Assembly (NCBI GenBank): GCA_039798265.1
Contig: JBDKGH010000098.1
Coordinates: forward strand, 1-14,925
Length of the DNA stretch: 14,925 nucleotides
Direction of reading: 5' to 3'
DNA from: JBDKGH01 sp039798265
GTDB taxonomy: Bacteria > Bacteroidota > Bacteroidia > Flavobacteriales_D > Sanyastnellaceae
Part shown: piece by piece, positions 13,948 to 14,925 of the stretch
Layout of the letters: each line of letters opens with the position of its first letter
Numbering within the stretch: position 1 is the stretch's first letter
Notes under the pieces: model-generated
Databases searched by the model: none
Told to the model about the DNA's origin: nothing
The model's input: the letters and a program-made list of their open reading frames with translations, nothing else
Translations under genes and position numbers: made by a program

Positions 13948-14925
13948 TTATAGTTCACCCATATTCATACCAATCGAGAAGTGGAACTGACCTCTTGCCA
14001 TGTTTTGGTAGTTAGGCACATCATCCAATCTCCATCCATAATCAAATCCAAGTAATCCAAACATCGGTAAGAAAATGCGCAATCCCACACCCGCCGAACG
14101 ATATAGATTGAATGGATTATAATCTTTAAAGTCTTGCCATGTTCTTCCTGCTTCCGCAAACCCAAGGGCAAAAATGGTAGCACTTGGATTTAAAGAAAGG
14201 GGATAACGCAATTCCATACTGTATTTTGTAATAACAGGCGCTCCCACCGAACTGCTAGGTGTAGTCAGAGATAATTCGTCATAACCTCGAAGGTTAACAA
14301 TTTCACGTCCATCAAGCAAGAATCCACTGAGGTAAACACCGCCAAGGTAGAATCGCTCAAATGGCGATTGACCCAAGTTTTTGTTGTAGCCACCCAAGAA
14401 ACCAAAGCCGACAGAACTATGCAATACAAATTTGTTCGTCTTATGCTTGTTCAATGCGGTGTACCAATTCGCGGTAAACTTCAATTTGTAATACTCTACC
14501 CAATCGAACTTTTCTTGGTCAGACATATTCGCGTAGTCGTAGGTTTTACCCTCGATTTTTTCTCCTAAAAAGGTATAAGGCGGAGTGAACTTACCGGTTA
14601 AGGTAATTTTTGTACCCCATGTTGGGTAAATCGGATCTGATACTGAGTTGCGCTCCAATGTGAAGTTGGCCGCAAGGTTATTGGAGTAACCATTATTAAA
14701 ACTAAAGAAGGATCCGTAGTTTTTCAAGTTGAAATACTGATAGGAAACACCTCCAAAGAAAACAAACCAGTCATCGGGTTTCTGCCAACGTTGACCAAAT
14801 GAAACGGATGCTCCATTGATGAAAATACCTTGGTAAGCAGGGTTTGGAGAATCGTTTACTTCCCGTTTCAATCCATTGGATTGAATAGAGCGATAAGCAG
14901 AAACTGAAAGTGAATTGGGTTTTTT
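13948..14925 (-). CDS. bamA: Outer-membrane protein assembly factor BamA, C-terminal part (N-terminus outside window)
   Basis: BamA is the outer-membrane barrel that folds and inserts other barrel proteins. The window holds the last 325 residues; the frame is open to the right edge, and an in-frame TTG at 14871 is an internal leucine codon, not a start. Visible features are the barrel entry 'KKPNSLSVSAYRS', alternating aromatic transmembrane strands, the loop-6 motif LRGYDE (family VRGF/RGY), strands YSMELRYPLS and FALGFAEAGRTW, and the C-terminal beta-signal around FHFSIGMNM. The POTRA domains lie outside the window. bamA is followed at 12 nt by two skp genes, the usual Bacteroidota order. 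The mature end carries GEL after the aromatic strand, slightly beyond the typical terminal residue. Confidence 0.93.
   Translation of the reverse strand, partial: KKPNSLSVSAYRSIQSNGLKREVNDSPNPAYQGIFINGASVSFGQRWQKPDDWFVFFGGVSYQYFNLKNYGSFFSFNNGYSNNLAANFTLERNSVSDPIYPTWGTKITLTGKFTPPYTFLGEKIEGKTYDYANMSDQEKFDWVEYYKLKFTANWYTALNKHKTNKFVLHSSVGFGFLGGYNKNLGQSPFERFYLGGVYLSGFLLDGREIVNLRGYDELSLTTPSSSVGAPVITKYSMELRYPLSLNPSATIFALGFAEAGRTWQDFKDYNPFNLYRSAGVGLRIFLPMFGLLGFDYGWRLDDVPNYQNMARGQFHFSIGMNMGEL

Overview
The window looks like chromosomal DNA from a member of the Bacteroidota (Bacteroidetes); I cannot place it below phylum. The reasons are the gene orders bamA–skp–skp–murI and ileS–dksA–lspA, an IleS with the HIGH-motif variant GIHH, a DksA-like protein that has lost most of its zinc ligands, an enlarged LspA, no clear Shine-Dalgarno sequences, and a giant secreted HYR-repeat protein.

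Layout. Positions 1-6805 (minus strand) are one uninterrupted reading frame for a giant exported adhesin-like protein. Its N-terminus is at 6805 and at least 2268 codons are in the window; the C-terminus lies beyond base 1. It has a signal peptide, a split N-terminal beta-sandwich, and thirteen HYR-like modules (the last one cut by the window edge). The ten modules free of inserts sit in two arrays with an exact 95-residue (285-bp) period. Four accessory domains are present: a beta-sandwich, a C-type lectin domain, a second jelly-roll-like domain and a 420-residue glycine-rich block. Each is nested inside a host domain rather than placed between domains. Positions 6806-7164 are the only long non-coding gap, lying between two divergent genes, and contain inverted repeats.

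Positions 7165-11735 (plus strand) are a tight gene cluster: ileS (isoleucyl-tRNA synthetase), a DksA/TraR-family regulator and lspA (lipoprotein signal peptidase), with gaps of 4 and 10 nt. lspA converges on murI and their stop codons overlap.

Positions 11732-14925 (minus strand), read right to left, hold the C-terminal part of bamA, two tandem skp/ompH periplasmic chaperone genes, a strong intrinsic terminator, and murI (glutamate racemase), which has a 16-bp perfect palindrome just upstream.

Functionally, the housekeeping half concerns translation and the cell envelope: charging tRNA-Ile, stringent-type transcription control, lipoprotein maturation, outer-membrane protein assembly and chaperoning, and D-glutamate for peptidoglycan. 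The adhesin would be a large surface or secreted product of such an envelope; type IX secretion is likely from the phylum, but the C-terminal sorting domain is not in the window. The most interesting part is the nested-domain architecture and mosaic repeat structure of the adhesin.
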